41,447 nucleotides of DNA from Lachnospiraceae bacterium (GCA_014804795.1 JAAUZC010000008.1:1-41447), one strand, 5' to 3'; positions 15,216-23,124 are shown, counted from the stretch's first letter. Numbers and translations are program-made. Notes: a model not told the origin generated them from the sequence alone.

Positions 15216-15506
15216 TCAGCCAGATACAAAATCCTTCAACACGCCGTTTATGCTTCCGATCATGCCGGTCAGCCAGGCTGCCGCCATCGGAAGGCCGTAG
15301 GGGCTGATCAGGAATGCGGCTGCAAGCCAGGACAGTCCCGGCCAGAACCCGGCAGCGAAGAACAGCGCCAGCGCCGCCAGGAACATGATCCCCGACAGGA
15401 TCCCCAGCACGGCGCCGGATGCCATGACCAGAAACTTACATACCAGATATAAAATACCCGTGGCCATTACAAAGGGAAGTGCCAGCAATTTACCAACCAG
15501 ACGCAT
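15216..15506 (-). CDS. CD1845-family small membrane protein
   Basis: 96 residues with three hydrophobic segments. It starts M-R-L-V-G-K-L-L-A-L-P-F and ends with G-L-P-M-A-A-A-W-L ... L-K-D-F-V-S-G, the hallmark layout of CD1845-type proteins of C. difficile conjugative transposons. Function unknown; probably in the membrane. ATG 15506 follows AAAGGAGG; the longer upstream frame lacks a start signal and overlaps mobC. Confidence 0.88.
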   Translation of the reverse strand: MRLVGKLLALPFVMATGILYLVCKFLVMASGAVLGILSGIMFLAALALFFAAGFWPGLSWLAAAFLISPYGLPMAAAWLTGMIGSINGVLKDFVSG

Positions 15507-15597
15507 ACGCCCGCCTCCTTTCACCGAGAGGCATACCTGCCCCTCTATCAAAATTCTACCGTGCCGGTTCCAGGAAAGCAACGGCGTTTCTTCCTGT

Positions 15598-15942
15598 TTA
15601 CGAAATGTTCGCAAATCCCCGGAGCAGCTTTTCCATTCCGTCCCAGAGGCCGTCCAGCCGGGCGCGCAGGTCCTCCACGTCGGCGGCGTAGACGCTGCCG
15701 GCCTCATTGGCCCGCCGTGTGTACTGGTTCAGGTTGTTGGAGCAGATACGGAGGAGCCGCACCATTTCCTGGATGTCCCCCATATCCAGATGGATGATGT
15801 AGCCGTCCACCGCCATCTTCCGGAGATATGCGGAGAGGTTGGTGATGCTAAGCTCCGCCATGCGCCCCCTTACCAGCTCCGCCTCCTGCTCGGACATGAC
15901 GAACTCCACCCGGACAGATTTTTTGTCATGCCCGGCCTTCAT
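15598..15942 (-). CDS. mobC: MobC relaxosome accessory protein
   Basis: 114 residues. The N-terminal V-R-V-E-F-V-M-S-E-Q-E strand and R-M-A-E-L-S-I-T-N-L-S-A-Y-L-R helix form the ribbon-helix-helix-like part. L-R-I-C-S-N-N-L-N-Q-Y-T-R-R-A-N-E-A-G is the MobC signature (PF05713 type). MobC binds oriT and helps the relaxase melt and nick it. ATG 15942 follows AAAGGAGG and overlaps the stop of the preceding gene (ATGA), so translation is coupled. Confidence 0.9.
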   Translation of the reverse strand: MKAGHDKKSVRVEFVMSEQEAELVRGRMAELSITNLSAYLRKMAVDGYIIHLDMGDIQEMVRLLRICSNNLNQYTRRANEAGSVYAADVEDLRARLDGLWDGMEKLLRGFANIS

Positions 15943-16637
15943 CGTTCCGCCTCCTTTTTAAGGGAGGGCGTTTTATGGGCGGATGCGGCTGCCGTCTGTG
16001 TCTCTTTCAGTTTACCGCGCATGGTGCCTTTCTGCAGCCCGGCAATATATTCCTCCATATCTCCGGGCACGGAATGGTAAGACCTCTTGAACCGTTCCCT
16101 CTCCAGGATCACCGCGAGCTCCCGCCCGCTTTCCGGCTCATAGGACAGGGACACCGCTTTTCCATGTTCAGCCGCAAGTCCCTGTATAAGCTGCCTGTGG
16201 TTTTCATAAGGGACCGTAAGGACTGTCCCGTCCTCAAAGGCAGCCGTCACTTTTTCAATGGGACAGGTCAGCAGCTTCACCCGCTCCACATGAGCGGCAT
16301 AGTCCAGCGGGCAGATGTCGCCTGTCACCTTCCCGTCCTCCACGCCTTTCAGAGTGAGCGCATACGCCAGGACCGGGTCCTTTGTCTGCTCATGGTAGAA
16401 CCGCCATACATTGTTTTCATAGCTCCCCTGCAGGTAGACCTCCCGCTCCCGAAGGGTATAGGTGCCGCAGGTCCTTGACATCCAGAGGAGCTTCCTGTCC
16501 TCCGGGTTCCCCGATGCGGCCATCCTGGAGATCAGCTCCCGATCCAGGTCGAAATCATCTTTATAGTGGAGGGTGTTCACCTCCACGATCCTCCCCAGGG
16601 CATCCAGTATATCCACATCTTCAAATCTCTTCCCCAT
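15939..16637 (-). CDS. Conserved ICE accessory protein, unknown function
   Basis: 232 residues, soluble, acidic/basic mixed, no membrane segment. I do not recognise a named domain. The body looks like a compact alpha/beta protein, for example V-E-V-N-T-L-H-Y early and T-V-P-Y-E-N-H-R-Q-L later. The last 15 residues (T-P-S-L-K-K-E-A-E-R) are a short version of the tail seen on neighbouring proteins. ATG 16637 follows GGGAGAGG; a GTG six bases upstream is less well placed. It sits 2 bases after the upstream gene and overlaps mobC, a tightly packed operon. Confidence 0.8.
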   Translation of the reverse strand: MGKRFEDVDILDALGRIVEVNTLHYKDDFDLDRELISRMAASGNPEDRKLLWMSRTCGTYTLREREVYLQGSYENNVWRFYHEQTKDPVLAYALTLKGVEDGKVTGDICPLDYAAHVERVKLLTCPIEKVTAAFEDGTVLTVPYENHRQLIQGLAAEHGKAVSLSYEPESGRELAVILERERFKRSYHSVPGDMEEYIAGLQKGTMRGKLKETQTAAASAHKTPSLKKEAER

Positions 16638-16639
16638 GC

Positions 16640-17572
16640 TCACCTCTCCCTTCCCAGCCCGGGAGGCGCCGCCTGCCTGGCCTCATGTTCCGGGCGGTCC
16701 GCTTTCAGCCGTTCCACAAGGGAAGGCTTTTCCTCCGCCAGGGACCCCGGTGCAAGCTCCTTTACCTCCTCCCAGGTCTGCCCGTCCGTCAGGTCCGGCC
16801 TCTCCGGCGCCCCATTGTCCAGCCGCCCGTCCAGCATGTTATAGTTGCCGGTCTGTCCTTCCTCATGAAGCTCCGCATTGCGGAGATAATCCTCCGGCGG
16901 CCGGAAGGGCTGCCCGTCAAACGTGACCTCCCTTCTGGCCGTGAACTGTGAGAGCACCCCCTCACGCATACGGGCAAATTCCTCATACTGCCCCATGGTA
17001 AGGCCGTGCTCCAGCATCTTCTCCTGGCTGTATATCCATCCCTCGCTACAGAGGAAGAAGAACATATCCTCCCTTTCACTGGCAAGGCACAAAGACCCGT
17101 CCCCATTGTCATAATACGCCCTGGGCACATCCCGGTAATGGTAACGTTCCTCCCGTCCAAGGTACACCCTGTCATCCGTGCCCACCATGGCTACCATGCC
17201 TGCATAATTGCTGAGCGACGCGGCGCGGATCAGGACCACCGGCTCCTGGTCCGGCATAAGCTGCCTGCCGGGGATCTCATTCAGCTTTTCCGCCGCTTCA
17301 TCCCTGGGTGTGGCCGGATCATGGGAGAGGGCGCCCAGATTCGGCTTCGCCGCACGCCTTTTCACTGCCCCGGGCTCCGGCTCCTTCTCCCTGGCACAGT
17401 AATGGACATTGGCTGTCGTCCTGCCGTTCATTTCCCGTGCATAGTCTTCCGCCGCTTTCTGTGTGTCAAATTCCAGCGGCTTTCCATCCTCTTTGCACCA
17501 TGTGGCAGCCGCGCCGAAGATGGCTGCCCCGCTGCGCACTGCCCATACTCCGTATGTTTTTTCCTGTCCCAT
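16640..17572 (-). CDS. ICE accessory protein with DUF4316-like C-terminus
   Basis: 310 residues in three parts. Residues 1-65 are a small domain (T-Y-G-V-W-A-V-R-S-G-A-A-I-F-G-A-A) found in Clostridia ICEs. Residues 105-240 are an unnamed globular part. Residues about 240-275 contain L-R-N-A-E-L and Y-N-M-L-D-G-R-L-D-N-G, which resembles DUF4316. It closes with E-K-P-S-L-V-E-R-L-K and a basic end G-L-G-R-E-R, the shared tail. ATG 17572 follows GGAGGGG. Function unknown; position between MobC and TopB suggests a DNA-transfer role. Confidence 0.75.
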   Translation of the reverse strand: MGQEKTYGVWAVRSGAAIFGAAATWCKEDGKPLEFDTQKAAEDYAREMNGRTTANVHYCAREKEPEPGAVKRRAAKPNLGALSHDPATPRDEAAEKLNEIPGRQLMPDQEPVVLIRAASLSNYAGMVAMVGTDDRVYLGREERYHYRDVPRAYYDNGDGSLCLASEREDMFFFLCSEGWIYSQEKMLEHGLTMGQYEEFARMREGVLSQFTARREVTFDGQPFRPPEDYLRNAELHEEGQTGNYNMLDGRLDNGAPERPDLTDGQTWEEVKELAPGSLAEEKPSLVERLKADRPEHEARQAAPPGLGRER

Positions 17573-17583
17573 CCTGCCCCTCC

Positions 17584-18219
17584 TTACCGTTCCTGCTGTT
17601 TTGCCGGTTTCTGCTTCCCGGAAGGTCCCGCCGGCTTTGCCTCTTTCATCTGCTGCCGGACGGAAGGCTTCTGTTCCGGTTCGTCAACGGAAGTGATGTT
17701 CACATACTCTCCGATGATGTTCAGCGCCTCGTGGTAGCTGCCGGAAGCAAACACGCGGTCCGACATCTCTTTTGCCTGCTCCGCCATGTCATTCCTGCGC
17801 AGGGTACGGGCAGCGATCCCTACCAGGTTGAAGATGTTCCCGTCCTGCCCGATCAGCGCGCAGTCCGGCTTCTCCGGCTCCGGTGCAGGCTCCCCGATAA
17901 ATCCGCCCAAGCGGTTCGGCACAAAGTCGGAAAGCCATGTGCCGCCGAAATTCTCATACGTCTGTAACCGCCATATGGCAAGTTTCCCGATCTCCAGATC
18001 CACATCCTCAAAAGGATAGAGCAGACAGGTAAGCTCCCCATACCGGAAGGTGGATACATCCACAAATCTGCTCGCGCCTTTCAAAATGCCGGCCTCGGTG
18101 AACATTTCATTGATCCCGTCCACCCATTCCTGCAGCTCCCCGCCGCATCCCTGCAGGATCAGCCCTTCCCTGCCTTCCATGCGGCGAAGGTCCTCCGTTG
18201 TGATCGTGTTGATACTCAT
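17584..18219 (-). CDS. ICE accessory protein with KPSV tail, unknown function
   Basis: 211 residues. N-terminal half: M-S-I-N-T-I-T-T-E-D-L-R-R-M-E-G with a W-L-S-D-F-V-P-N-R-L-G-G segment near residue 110. Middle: a conserved block with L-I-G-Q-D-G-N-I-F-N-L and A-L-N-I-I-G-E-Y, which I know as recurring in ICE proteins but cannot name. The tail begins Q-K-P-S-V-R-Q-Q-M-K and ends K-Q-Q-E-R. ATG 18219 follows TAGGAGG; a longer frame upstream overlaps a predicted RNA and is rejected. Confidence 0.78.
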   Translation of the reverse strand: MSINTITTEDLRRMEGREGLILQGCGGELQEWVDGINEMFTEAGILKGASRFVDVSTFRYGELTCLLYPFEDVDLEIGKLAIWRLQTYENFGGTWLSDFVPNRLGGFIGEPAPEPEKPDCALIGQDGNIFNLVGIAARTLRRNDMAEQAKEMSDRVFASGSYHEALNIIGEYVNITSVDEPEQKPSVRQQMKEAKPAGPSGKQKPAKQQER

Positions 18220-18230
18220 AAAATCGCCTC

Positions 18231-18287
18231 CTATCGTTCCTGTTGATGGTTGGTCTTGTGCCGGGCAGCTTTTGTACCCGGCTGTTT
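18231..18287 (-). pseudogene. Fossil C-terminal tail of a lost gene
   Basis: 18 codons after an in-frame stop (TGA at 18288-18290) encode a basic stretch ending H-Q-Q-E-R and a stop. This is the same closing sequence as the neighbouring accessory proteins, and the stop lies just before the next ribosome site, as theirs do. There is no start codon or body. It looks like the 3' end of another tail-bearing gene whose body was deleted. Confidence 0.45.
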
Positions 18288-18294
18288 TCAATCT

Positions 18295-18405
18295 GTCCGC
18301 AACTTAAGGCTGTTTCAGGGTGCCGGAGTATTCTTATCCAGCCGCCCCTGGAACCGGGGCCCGGAAGCCTTATAGATCAAGACCCTGTTCCGCTAAGCTG
18401 CGGAC
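18295..18405 (-). ncRNA. Predicted structured RNA (multi-branch), unknown class
   Basis: A 111-base segment closed by a 12-bp stem P1 (18295-18306 with 18394-18405). The only imperfect position is G-U on the minus strand but A-C on the plus strand, which favours the minus strand. Inside are P2 CGGAA/TTCCG (18362-18366, 18388-18392), P3 GCCCC/GGGGC with a 7-nt loop (18344-18360) and P4 GGCTG/CAGCC (18308-18312, 18339-18343). CAGGGT (18316-18321) and ACCCTG (18382-18387) could pair as a pseudoknot between the P4 and P2 loops. It lies between the Cys-rich gene stop and the next gene. I do not recognise the class. Confidence 0.55.
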
Positions 18406-18408
18406 ATG

Positions 18409-18786
18409 TCACCCCTGTCCCTGCCGCTTGCGGCGCTTCCTTTCCCGCTCATATTTCCGCCTGGCAGACACCCGGCAGGCTTCGGAGCAGTACGCCTGGC
18501 TGGTGGTGGGAAGATATGCCCTGCCGCAGACCGGGCAGATCTTCTGCCTCATGGAAGTGTCCTCGCCTGTAATGGCGGATCCAAGCGCCGGGTCGGCCGA
18601 CAGCACCGCCTCCCGGAAATACCGGCACAGGGAACCCGTCCAGTATTTGTCCAGCATGTAACAGGGACAGTCCAGCGGCAGGCACTGCTTTTCCCTGCTG
18701 CCATAGTTGGCGCATGATCCCGTTACCAGCTGCCGGATCTTCGCCCGCTCGGAACGGGTGAGCTCCCGGGAGGGCCGTCCGGTCAT
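18409..18786 (-). CDS. Cysteine-rich VLP-domain protein
   Basis: 125 residues. Eleven cysteines are arranged as an N-terminal C-L-P-L-D-C-P-C-Y-M-L block (the cysteine-rich VLP domain, PF14194 type) and a C-terminal zinc-ribbon-like C-P-V-C-G-R-A-Y-L ... Y-C-S-E-A-C-R. It ends in a strongly basic K/R run that could bind nucleic acid. ATG 18786 overlaps the topB stop (ATGA). Function unknown; the gene regularly follows topoisomerase in this ICE family. Confidence 0.85.
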   Translation of the reverse strand: MTGRPSRELTRSERAKIRQLVTGSCANYGSREKQCLPLDCPCYMLDKYWTGSLCRYFREAVLSADPALGSAITGEDTSMRQKICPVCGRAYLPTTSQAYCSEACRVSARRKYERERKRRKRQGQG

Positions 18787-20891
18787 TTCCTGCCGCCTTT
18801 CTTTTCCGGGAATTCCAGCCTGAAATTCACATATTTTCCGCCTGTATCATCAAGCACCACCACCGCGTCATAGGTTTTTCCCGTCTTTTCGCTGTAAAGG
18901 CCGGACATGGGGACACGCCCATCCTTCAGCAGCGCCGCTGCCACTGTCTTTGTGAGCTTCTTTTTCTTAGCGGTAAAAAAGCGGTTTTCTTTCCAGAGCG
19001 CAAAACCGCATTCCCTGCTTTCACAGAAAAATCCCTTTTTCCCCTCCGTGACGGCAGAGCCGCACCTGGGGCAGATGCCGGCAGTATCTCCCCGGCTGCC
19101 CTTTGCCTCCGGGAACAGGCCCCTGAACCGTTCCTCCGGGGCGGTGTGGTCCTTCACGAGCTCCCAGCACATGTCCGCGATCCCTTCCATGAACGCCTCC
19201 GCCGTGGTCCCTCCGCGCTCCACTTCTTTCAGCATGGATTCCCATTCAGCGGTCAGCAGGGGGGACTTGATATTGTCCGGCAGCACCGTCACCAGGTTTG
19301 TGCCTTTTTCCGTGGGGATGAGCTGCTTTTTCTTCCGCTCCACGAAACCCGCCGACACCAGCTTCTCCAGGATCGCGGCACGGGTAGCCGGGGTCCCCAG
19401 CCCTTTCCTCTCCGCATCCTCCGGCATGTCCTCCGCACCCGCATTCTCCATGGCTGCCAGGAGCAGGTCTTCCGTATAGTGCCTGGGCGGGGATGTCCTT
19501 CCCTCCCGGATCCCGGCAGACACCTTTTCAAATGCCTGGCCTTCCTGCAGCACGGGGAGGGCCGCATCCTCATTGTCCTTCTCTTCCGCCCCGGGCTGTT
19601 TCAGTCCCATGCGGTGGAGGCGTTCCACTTCCTTCCACCCGGCCTGCAGCACCGTCTTTCCCTTCGCCGTAAAGGAGCATCCCGCACAATCCAGCACGGC
19701 CGTCACCGCCTCAAACCGGTAAGCCTGGGCCGTGGCACAGAGGAGCCTTACAGCGATCAGCACCAGGACGTCCCTCTCCCCGGCCGGCAGCACGGACAGG
19801 TCCGTCCCCATGATCTCTCCCGTGGGGATGATGGCGTGGTGGTCAGTGACCCTGCTGCCGTCCGTCACACGCCTGATGTCCGGCTCCCCCGTACAGCCTT
19901 TCCCGAAAGGCATGTTGCCGCGCAGCCAGCGGACCAGGGATGCAGCGCTTCCCTCCATGTCCTCCGTCAGGTACTGGCTGTCCGTCCTGGGATAGGTCGC
20001 CAGCTTTTTCTCATAGAGAGCCTGGGCATAATCAAGGGTCTGCTGCGCCGTATAGCCAAAGATCCGGTTGCATTCCCTCTGTAAGGTGGTCAGGTCATAG
20101 AGGCGGGGCGGCTGCACGGCCTTCACCTGTCTTTCCACGGACTGCACGGCGGCCTCCTGCCTGTCACATGCCGCACGTATCTTTTCCGCCTCCGCCCTGT
20201 CCCCCAGCTTTCCGCCGGAAGCGGTAAAGCCCCCGCAGCTGATCTCCGGCACATAAAAGGGCTCGCTGCGGAAAGCCCGGATCTCTTCCTCCCGCTGCAC
20301 CATCAGGGCCAGCGTCGGGGACATCACCCGCCCCACGTTGAGGGTCACCCCGTACAGGACGGAAAAGAGCCTCGTGGCATTGATCCCCACCAGCCAGTCC
20401 GCCCCTGCCCGGCATACGGCGGCCTCATAGAGCCTGTCATAATCGCTGCCGGGGCGCAGGTGCGCGAAGCCTTCCCTGACCGCCTTATCCTCCATGCTGG
20501 ATATCCAGAGCCGTTCCATGGGCTTTTTACAGCCCGCATACCCATAGACGAGCCGGAAGATCAGTTCCCCTTCGCGCCCGGCGTCAGTCGCGCAGACAAC
20601 GGAATCCACCCGTCTGTCCTTCATCAGCCGGCACAGGAGGTCGAGCTGCGGTTTCCTGTCCTTCGGCACCTCATAGTTCCATTTCCCAGGAATGATCGGC
20701 AGGTCCCCATACCTCCACCTGGCATACTGCTCCCCGTAGCTTTCCGGCTGTGCCAGCTCCAGGAGGTGTCCCACGCACCAGCTCACCAGGTAGCCGTTCC
20801 CTTCCATGTAGCCGTCCTTTTTTTCATCTGCCCCCAATACTGCCGCCAGGCTAAAAGCGACAGAGGGTTTCTCCGCGATCACTAATTTCAC
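18783..20891 (-). CDS. topB: DNA topoisomerase III (TopB)
   Basis: 702-residue type IA topoisomerase. The Toprim domain starts K-L-V-I-A-E-K-P-S-V-A and includes D-A-G-R-E-G-E. The catalytic tyrosine is in A-T-Y-P-R-T-D-S-Q-Y near residue 300, followed by H-H-A-I-I-P-T. A C-terminal four-cysteine zinc ribbon (C-P-R-C-G ... C-E-S-R-E-C-G) is near residue 625. It relaxes or unlinks transferred DNA during conjugation. GTG 20891 is preferred to ATG 20897 because the GGAGG site touches that ATG and the family starts M-K-L-V-I. Intact. Confidence 0.95.
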   Translation of the reverse strand: MKLVIAEKPSVAFSLAAVLGADEKKDGYMEGNGYLVSWCVGHLLELAQPESYGEQYARWRYGDLPIIPGKWNYEVPKDRKPQLDLLCRLMKDRRVDSVVCATDAGREGELIFRLVYGYAGCKKPMERLWISSMEDKAVREGFAHLRPGSDYDRLYEAAVCRAGADWLVGINATRLFSVLYGVTLNVGRVMSPTLALMVQREEEIRAFRSEPFYVPEISCGGFTASGGKLGDRAEAEKIRAACDRQEAAVQSVERQVKAVQPPRLYDLTTLQRECNRIFGYTAQQTLDYAQALYEKKLATYPRTDSQYLTEDMEGSAASLVRWLRGNMPFGKGCTGEPDIRRVTDGSRVTDHHAIIPTGEIMGTDLSVLPAGERDVLVLIAVRLLCATAQAYRFEAVTAVLDCAGCSFTAKGKTVLQAGWKEVERLHRMGLKQPGAEEKDNEDAALPVLQEGQAFEKVSAGIREGRTSPPRHYTEDLLLAAMENAGAEDMPEDAERKGLGTPATRAAILEKLVSAGFVERKKKQLIPTEKGTNLVTVLPDNIKSPLLTAEWESMLKEVERGGTTAEAFMEGIADMCWELVKDHTAPEERFRGLFPEAKGSRGDTAGICPRCGSAVTEGKKGFFCESRECGFALWKENRFFTAKKKKLTKTVAAALLKDGRVPMSGLYSEKTGKTYDAVVVLDDTGGKYVNFRLEFPEKKGGRK

Positions 20892-20942
20892 TGTCATACC
20901 TCCGCTTCTTTCTGCATGATGAAGGCAGCCATACGGCTGCCC

Positions 20943-21962
20943 TTACAGCTCCGGCCCCTTCCGGCCGGCCTGCTTTGCTGCCATTCCTTTTTCTCCGGCA
21001 TCCTTCTCCCTGATCTGCTCCCGGTTATCTGCCAGCTGCCCCAGGAGCCCTTTTTCCTGCCTGCGCCCCAGGGTCTTTGATGCACGGTCATAATGCTGCA
21101 CTTTTTCAGAAAGGCGCAGCTGGGGCGCCACCCTTTCCATATTGACATCCCTTACCATCTGTTCCATTTCCTCCGGGGCCATCCTCCCGTCATCCGGCAG
21201 GATCATCGCCTCATTGGCTGATGAGGGCAGCACATAGAAATCCGCGCCCAGCAGGTCTCCGACCTTTTCCAGGATCCCGTCCCATGCAAGGGTCCCTGCC
21301 CCGCCCTGCATGTCATGGTTTGTCAGGATATATGCCGGTATGCCTTCCATTGCCAGAGGGGCTGTGCCTTCCAGCAGGTTAGGGCATTCCTCCCCAAACA
21401 GCATATCCCCCATCCTGTAAAGGCAGGCCGGGTTCCTCGTACTCTCCGCAACGGCCGCATCCTTATGGAGCTGTTCCTTTGTGATCCCCCATGCCTCCAT
21501 GATGCCGTATGTGACAGGTGCCTCCCGGATGCCTCTTCCCTTTTCCCTGGCCCGGACCTTACAGATGGCTGCCAGTTCCCCGCATGGCATGGACGGCTTG
21601 TCTTTCAGGTACTCCCGGTACTTATCCGGGTCATACAGCCTGACGGCAAGCCAGGGCCTTGCCTTGTCATAGTCCTCCCGCATGGTTTTTCTCAAAATAG
21701 CCTCCCGGCCGTCTTCCGCCAGTATCCCTGCAAGTTCCCTCATGATGGAAGCGCGCCGGCGCCCCGCCCTCATTTCTTCCATGTAGGGCTCCAGGTAGAC
21801 CATGGGGGTAAGGCCGCTTCCCTCTTTATGAACGGCAAGGCCGGTCAGCAGCCTGTCATTGTTCTGCCTTATCTTCTCCAGGGTGACATCCGCATCCCTG
21901 TAATCGGGCGGCAGGTATTCTTTGATATGCCTCCTGGCATATTCTGGCAGTCCCTGCTCCAT
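20943..21962 (-). CDS. DUF5688 family protein
   Basis: 339 residues. Family features: V-Y-L-E-P-Y near residue 55, then Y-G-I-M-E-A-W-G-I-T-K-E-Q-L-H, the Y-I-L-T-N-H segment, F-Y-V-L-P-S-S-A-N-E near residue 245 and E-M-V-R-D-V-N-M-E. Function unknown; very common in Clostridia mobile elements. The C-terminus is a basic, helical K/R/E tail. ATG 21962 follows GGAGGGG and lies just inside the end of the DUF3789 gene region, so the two are a unit. Confidence 0.87.
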   Translation of the reverse strand: MEQGLPEYARRHIKEYLPPDYRDADVTLEKIRQNNDRLLTGLAVHKEGSGLTPMVYLEPYMEEMRAGRRRASIMRELAGILAEDGREAILRKTMREDYDKARPWLAVRLYDPDKYREYLKDKPSMPCGELAAICKVRAREKGRGIREAPVTYGIMEAWGITKEQLHKDAAVAESTRNPACLYRMGDMLFGEECPNLLEGTAPLAMEGIPAYILTNHDMQGGAGTLAWDGILEKVGDLLGADFYVLPSSANEAMILPDDGRMAPEEMEQMVRDVNMERVAPQLRLSEKVQHYDRASKTLGRRQEKGLLGQLADNREQIREKDAGEKGMAAKQAGRKGPEL

Positions 21963-22082
21963 CTACATCCCCTCCATCCTGTCCGTATCGTTCTTCCTTC
22001 CGGCCTGTAAAAGGCACATGAGCATCACGCCCATCAGCGTGCCTGCCAGGAAGCACAGGAAACCTGTTATAAAGCTGCACAT
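21963..22082 (-). CDS. DUF3789 small membrane protein
   Basis: 39 residues: a single hydrophobic segment F-I-T-G-F-L-C-F-L-A-G-T-L-M-G followed by a short polar tail with K, R and D. This is the pattern of DUF3789 proteins. ATG 22082 is preceded by AAAGGAGG at good spacing. It stops 1 base before the DUF5688 start. Function unknown. Confidence 0.75.
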   Translation of the reverse strand: MCSFITGFLCFLAGTLMGVMLMCLLQAGRKNDTDRMEGM

Positions 22083-22108
22083 TCAAAATCCTCCTTTCAG
22101 GGCAAAAG

Positions 22109-22132
22109 AAAACGCCCGCAAAAATGCAGGCG
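22109..22132 (-). terminator. Intrinsic terminator after SLOG gene
   Basis: Minus-strand CGCCTGC pairs with GCGGGCG (one G-U) around a 6-nt loop and is followed by TTTT. It separates the SLOG gene from the DUF3789 gene. Confidence 0.6.
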
Positions 22133-22153
22133 CATCAGATGATCCATCACTAT

Positions 22154-22660
22154 TCAGTTTTCTCCATTCCTGCGGTCCGGCAGGACAATCTCCCCCACGG
22201 GGATCTCCCGAAGCTCTTTTTTCAGCATATGGGCAAAGCGTATCATCCGCACTGTGCCGCCCTTCTCCCTCCCGTCATACACCGCGATCACCCGGCCGGA
22301 CCGTTCCGCCATATACCGGCTCCGGCGCGAATAGACGCTCGGGTGGTATTCCTCCTGCACGACGATGACCTCCGAACAGGCCTCCAGCATCTCATATGTC
22401 CTGCCCTTCTCTTTCAGGCCCTCCAGGCGCTTCCGGTATGGCAGCACAGCGACAAGCTCCAGGGATGGGTCGCCTTTCTGCTTTTCCATCACGATCTCCG
22501 CAAAATACTGTTCCACGCCTTCCGTGAACCCGCTCATGAAGCAGGTATAGCCGTCCTCCAGCGCCCGGTCAATCTCACGCCGCAGTTCTGCTTTTACACG
22601 GTTGATCTCTTTCTGGGGCAGGTCCCTGTGCCCGGTGACACAGCAGGTCTTTTTCCTCAT
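22154..22660 (-). CDS. SLOG/DUF1273-family Rossmann protein
   Basis: 168 residues. Starts C-C-V-T-G-H-R-D-L with P-Q-K-E, then M-S-G-F-T-E-G-V-E-Q-Y-F-A-E and V-I-A-V-Y-D-G: the SLOG fold (YpsA/YspA, DUF1273 type) thought to bind or sense nucleotide-derived ligands. Role in ICEs unknown; SLOG proteins also occur in defence systems. ATG 22660 follows CGGAGGG. It has its own promoter with an embedded operator (22705-22733) and its own terminator, and is divergent from an XRE regulator that probably represses it. Confidence 0.85.
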   Translation of the reverse strand: MRKKTCCVTGHRDLPQKEINRVKAELRREIDRALEDGYTCFMSGFTEGVEQYFAEIVMEKQKGDPSLELVAVLPYRKRLEGLKEKGRTYEMLEACSEVIVVQEEYHPSVYSRRSRYMAERSGRVIAVYDGREKGGTVRMIRFAHMLKKELREIPVGEIVLPDRRNGEN

Positions 22661-22677
22661 TGGTCTTCCCTCCGTCC

Positions 22678-22694
22678 GATAGATTCATTCTATC
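22678..22694. promoter_or_regulatory. XRE operator site 1
   Basis: Palindrome GATAGATTCATTCTATC, 18 bases upstream of the SLOG start. It aligns with the copy inside the SLOG promoter (consensus GATAGWTTCAWTCTA). Confidence 0.6.
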
Positions 22695-22704
22695 GTTTTT
22701 CTAT

Positions 22705-22733
22705 ATTTTAGTAGATTGAAACTATCTTTTCAA
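22705..22733 (-). promoter_or_regulatory. SLOG promoter with operator site 2 in the spacer
   Basis: -35 TTGAAA (22728-22733), exact 17-nt spacer, -10 TAAAAT (22705-22710). The spacer (22711-22727) contains GATAGTTTCAATCTAC, the second copy of the operator. A repressor bound here would exclude RNA polymerase. Confidence 0.7.
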
Positions 22734-22753
22734 TGTAAATACCCTTTTTCCCT

Positions 22754-22784
22754 TTGCGGATAAGATGGACGCGTAAGGTACAAT
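22754..22784 (+). promoter_or_regulatory. Candidate promoter of the XRE gene
   Basis: -35 TTGCGG (22754-22759) and -10 TACAAT (22779-22784) with a long 19-nt spacer. The -10 overlaps CAATCTAT, which resembles part of the operator consensus, so self-control is possible. Confidence 0.4.
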
Positions 22785-22809
22785 CTATTACAGGATGGAG
22801 GTGAAAGCG

Positions 22810-23124
22810 ATGTATGAAGATTTTCTACCGGAACGGCTGGCTAAGCTGCGCACGCAGAAAGGCGTATCTGCGCGCGACATGTCGCTGTCCCTGGGCCAGG
22901 CGAACAACTACATCAACAACATTGAGAACAAAAAATCACTTCCCTCCATGCCGTCCTTTTTCTATATCTGCGAATACCTGGGCGTGACGCCCCAGGAGTT
23001 TTTCGATGAAGGGAACGCCTGCCCGGAAGCCCTGAACGAATTCATCGCACAGGCAAGGCAGCTGGATCCCCGGTCATTTGAGTACATCCTCGGCATCATG
23101 AAGGAGCTGAACAGCAAAGGGTAA
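22810..23124 (+). CDS. XRE-family helix-turn-helix regulator
   Basis: 104 residues. HTH at about residues 8-60: L-A-K-L-R-T-Q-K-G-V-S-A-R-D-M-S, L-G-Q-A-N-N-Y-I-N-N-I-E-N-K-K-S-L-P-S, then F-Y-I-C-E-Y-L-G-V-T. The rest is a short helical dimerisation part. ATG 22810 is preceded by GGAGGTGAAAGCG; an upstream in-frame ATG precedes this site and is rejected. The only plus-strand gene in the ICE backbone. Two operator-like palindromes lie in the divergent SLOG promoter. Confidence 0.9.
   Translation: MYEDFLPERLAKLRTQKGVSARDMSLSLGQANNYINNIENKKSLPSMPSFFYICEYLGVTPQEFFDEGNACPEALNEFIAQARQLDPRSFEYILGIMKELNSKG

Noticed and set aside
18231..18291. Upstream extension of the 17584-18219 gene to 18291
   Set aside because: The ATG at 18219 has a TAGGAGG site; the extension overlaps the fossil tail and has no start signal.
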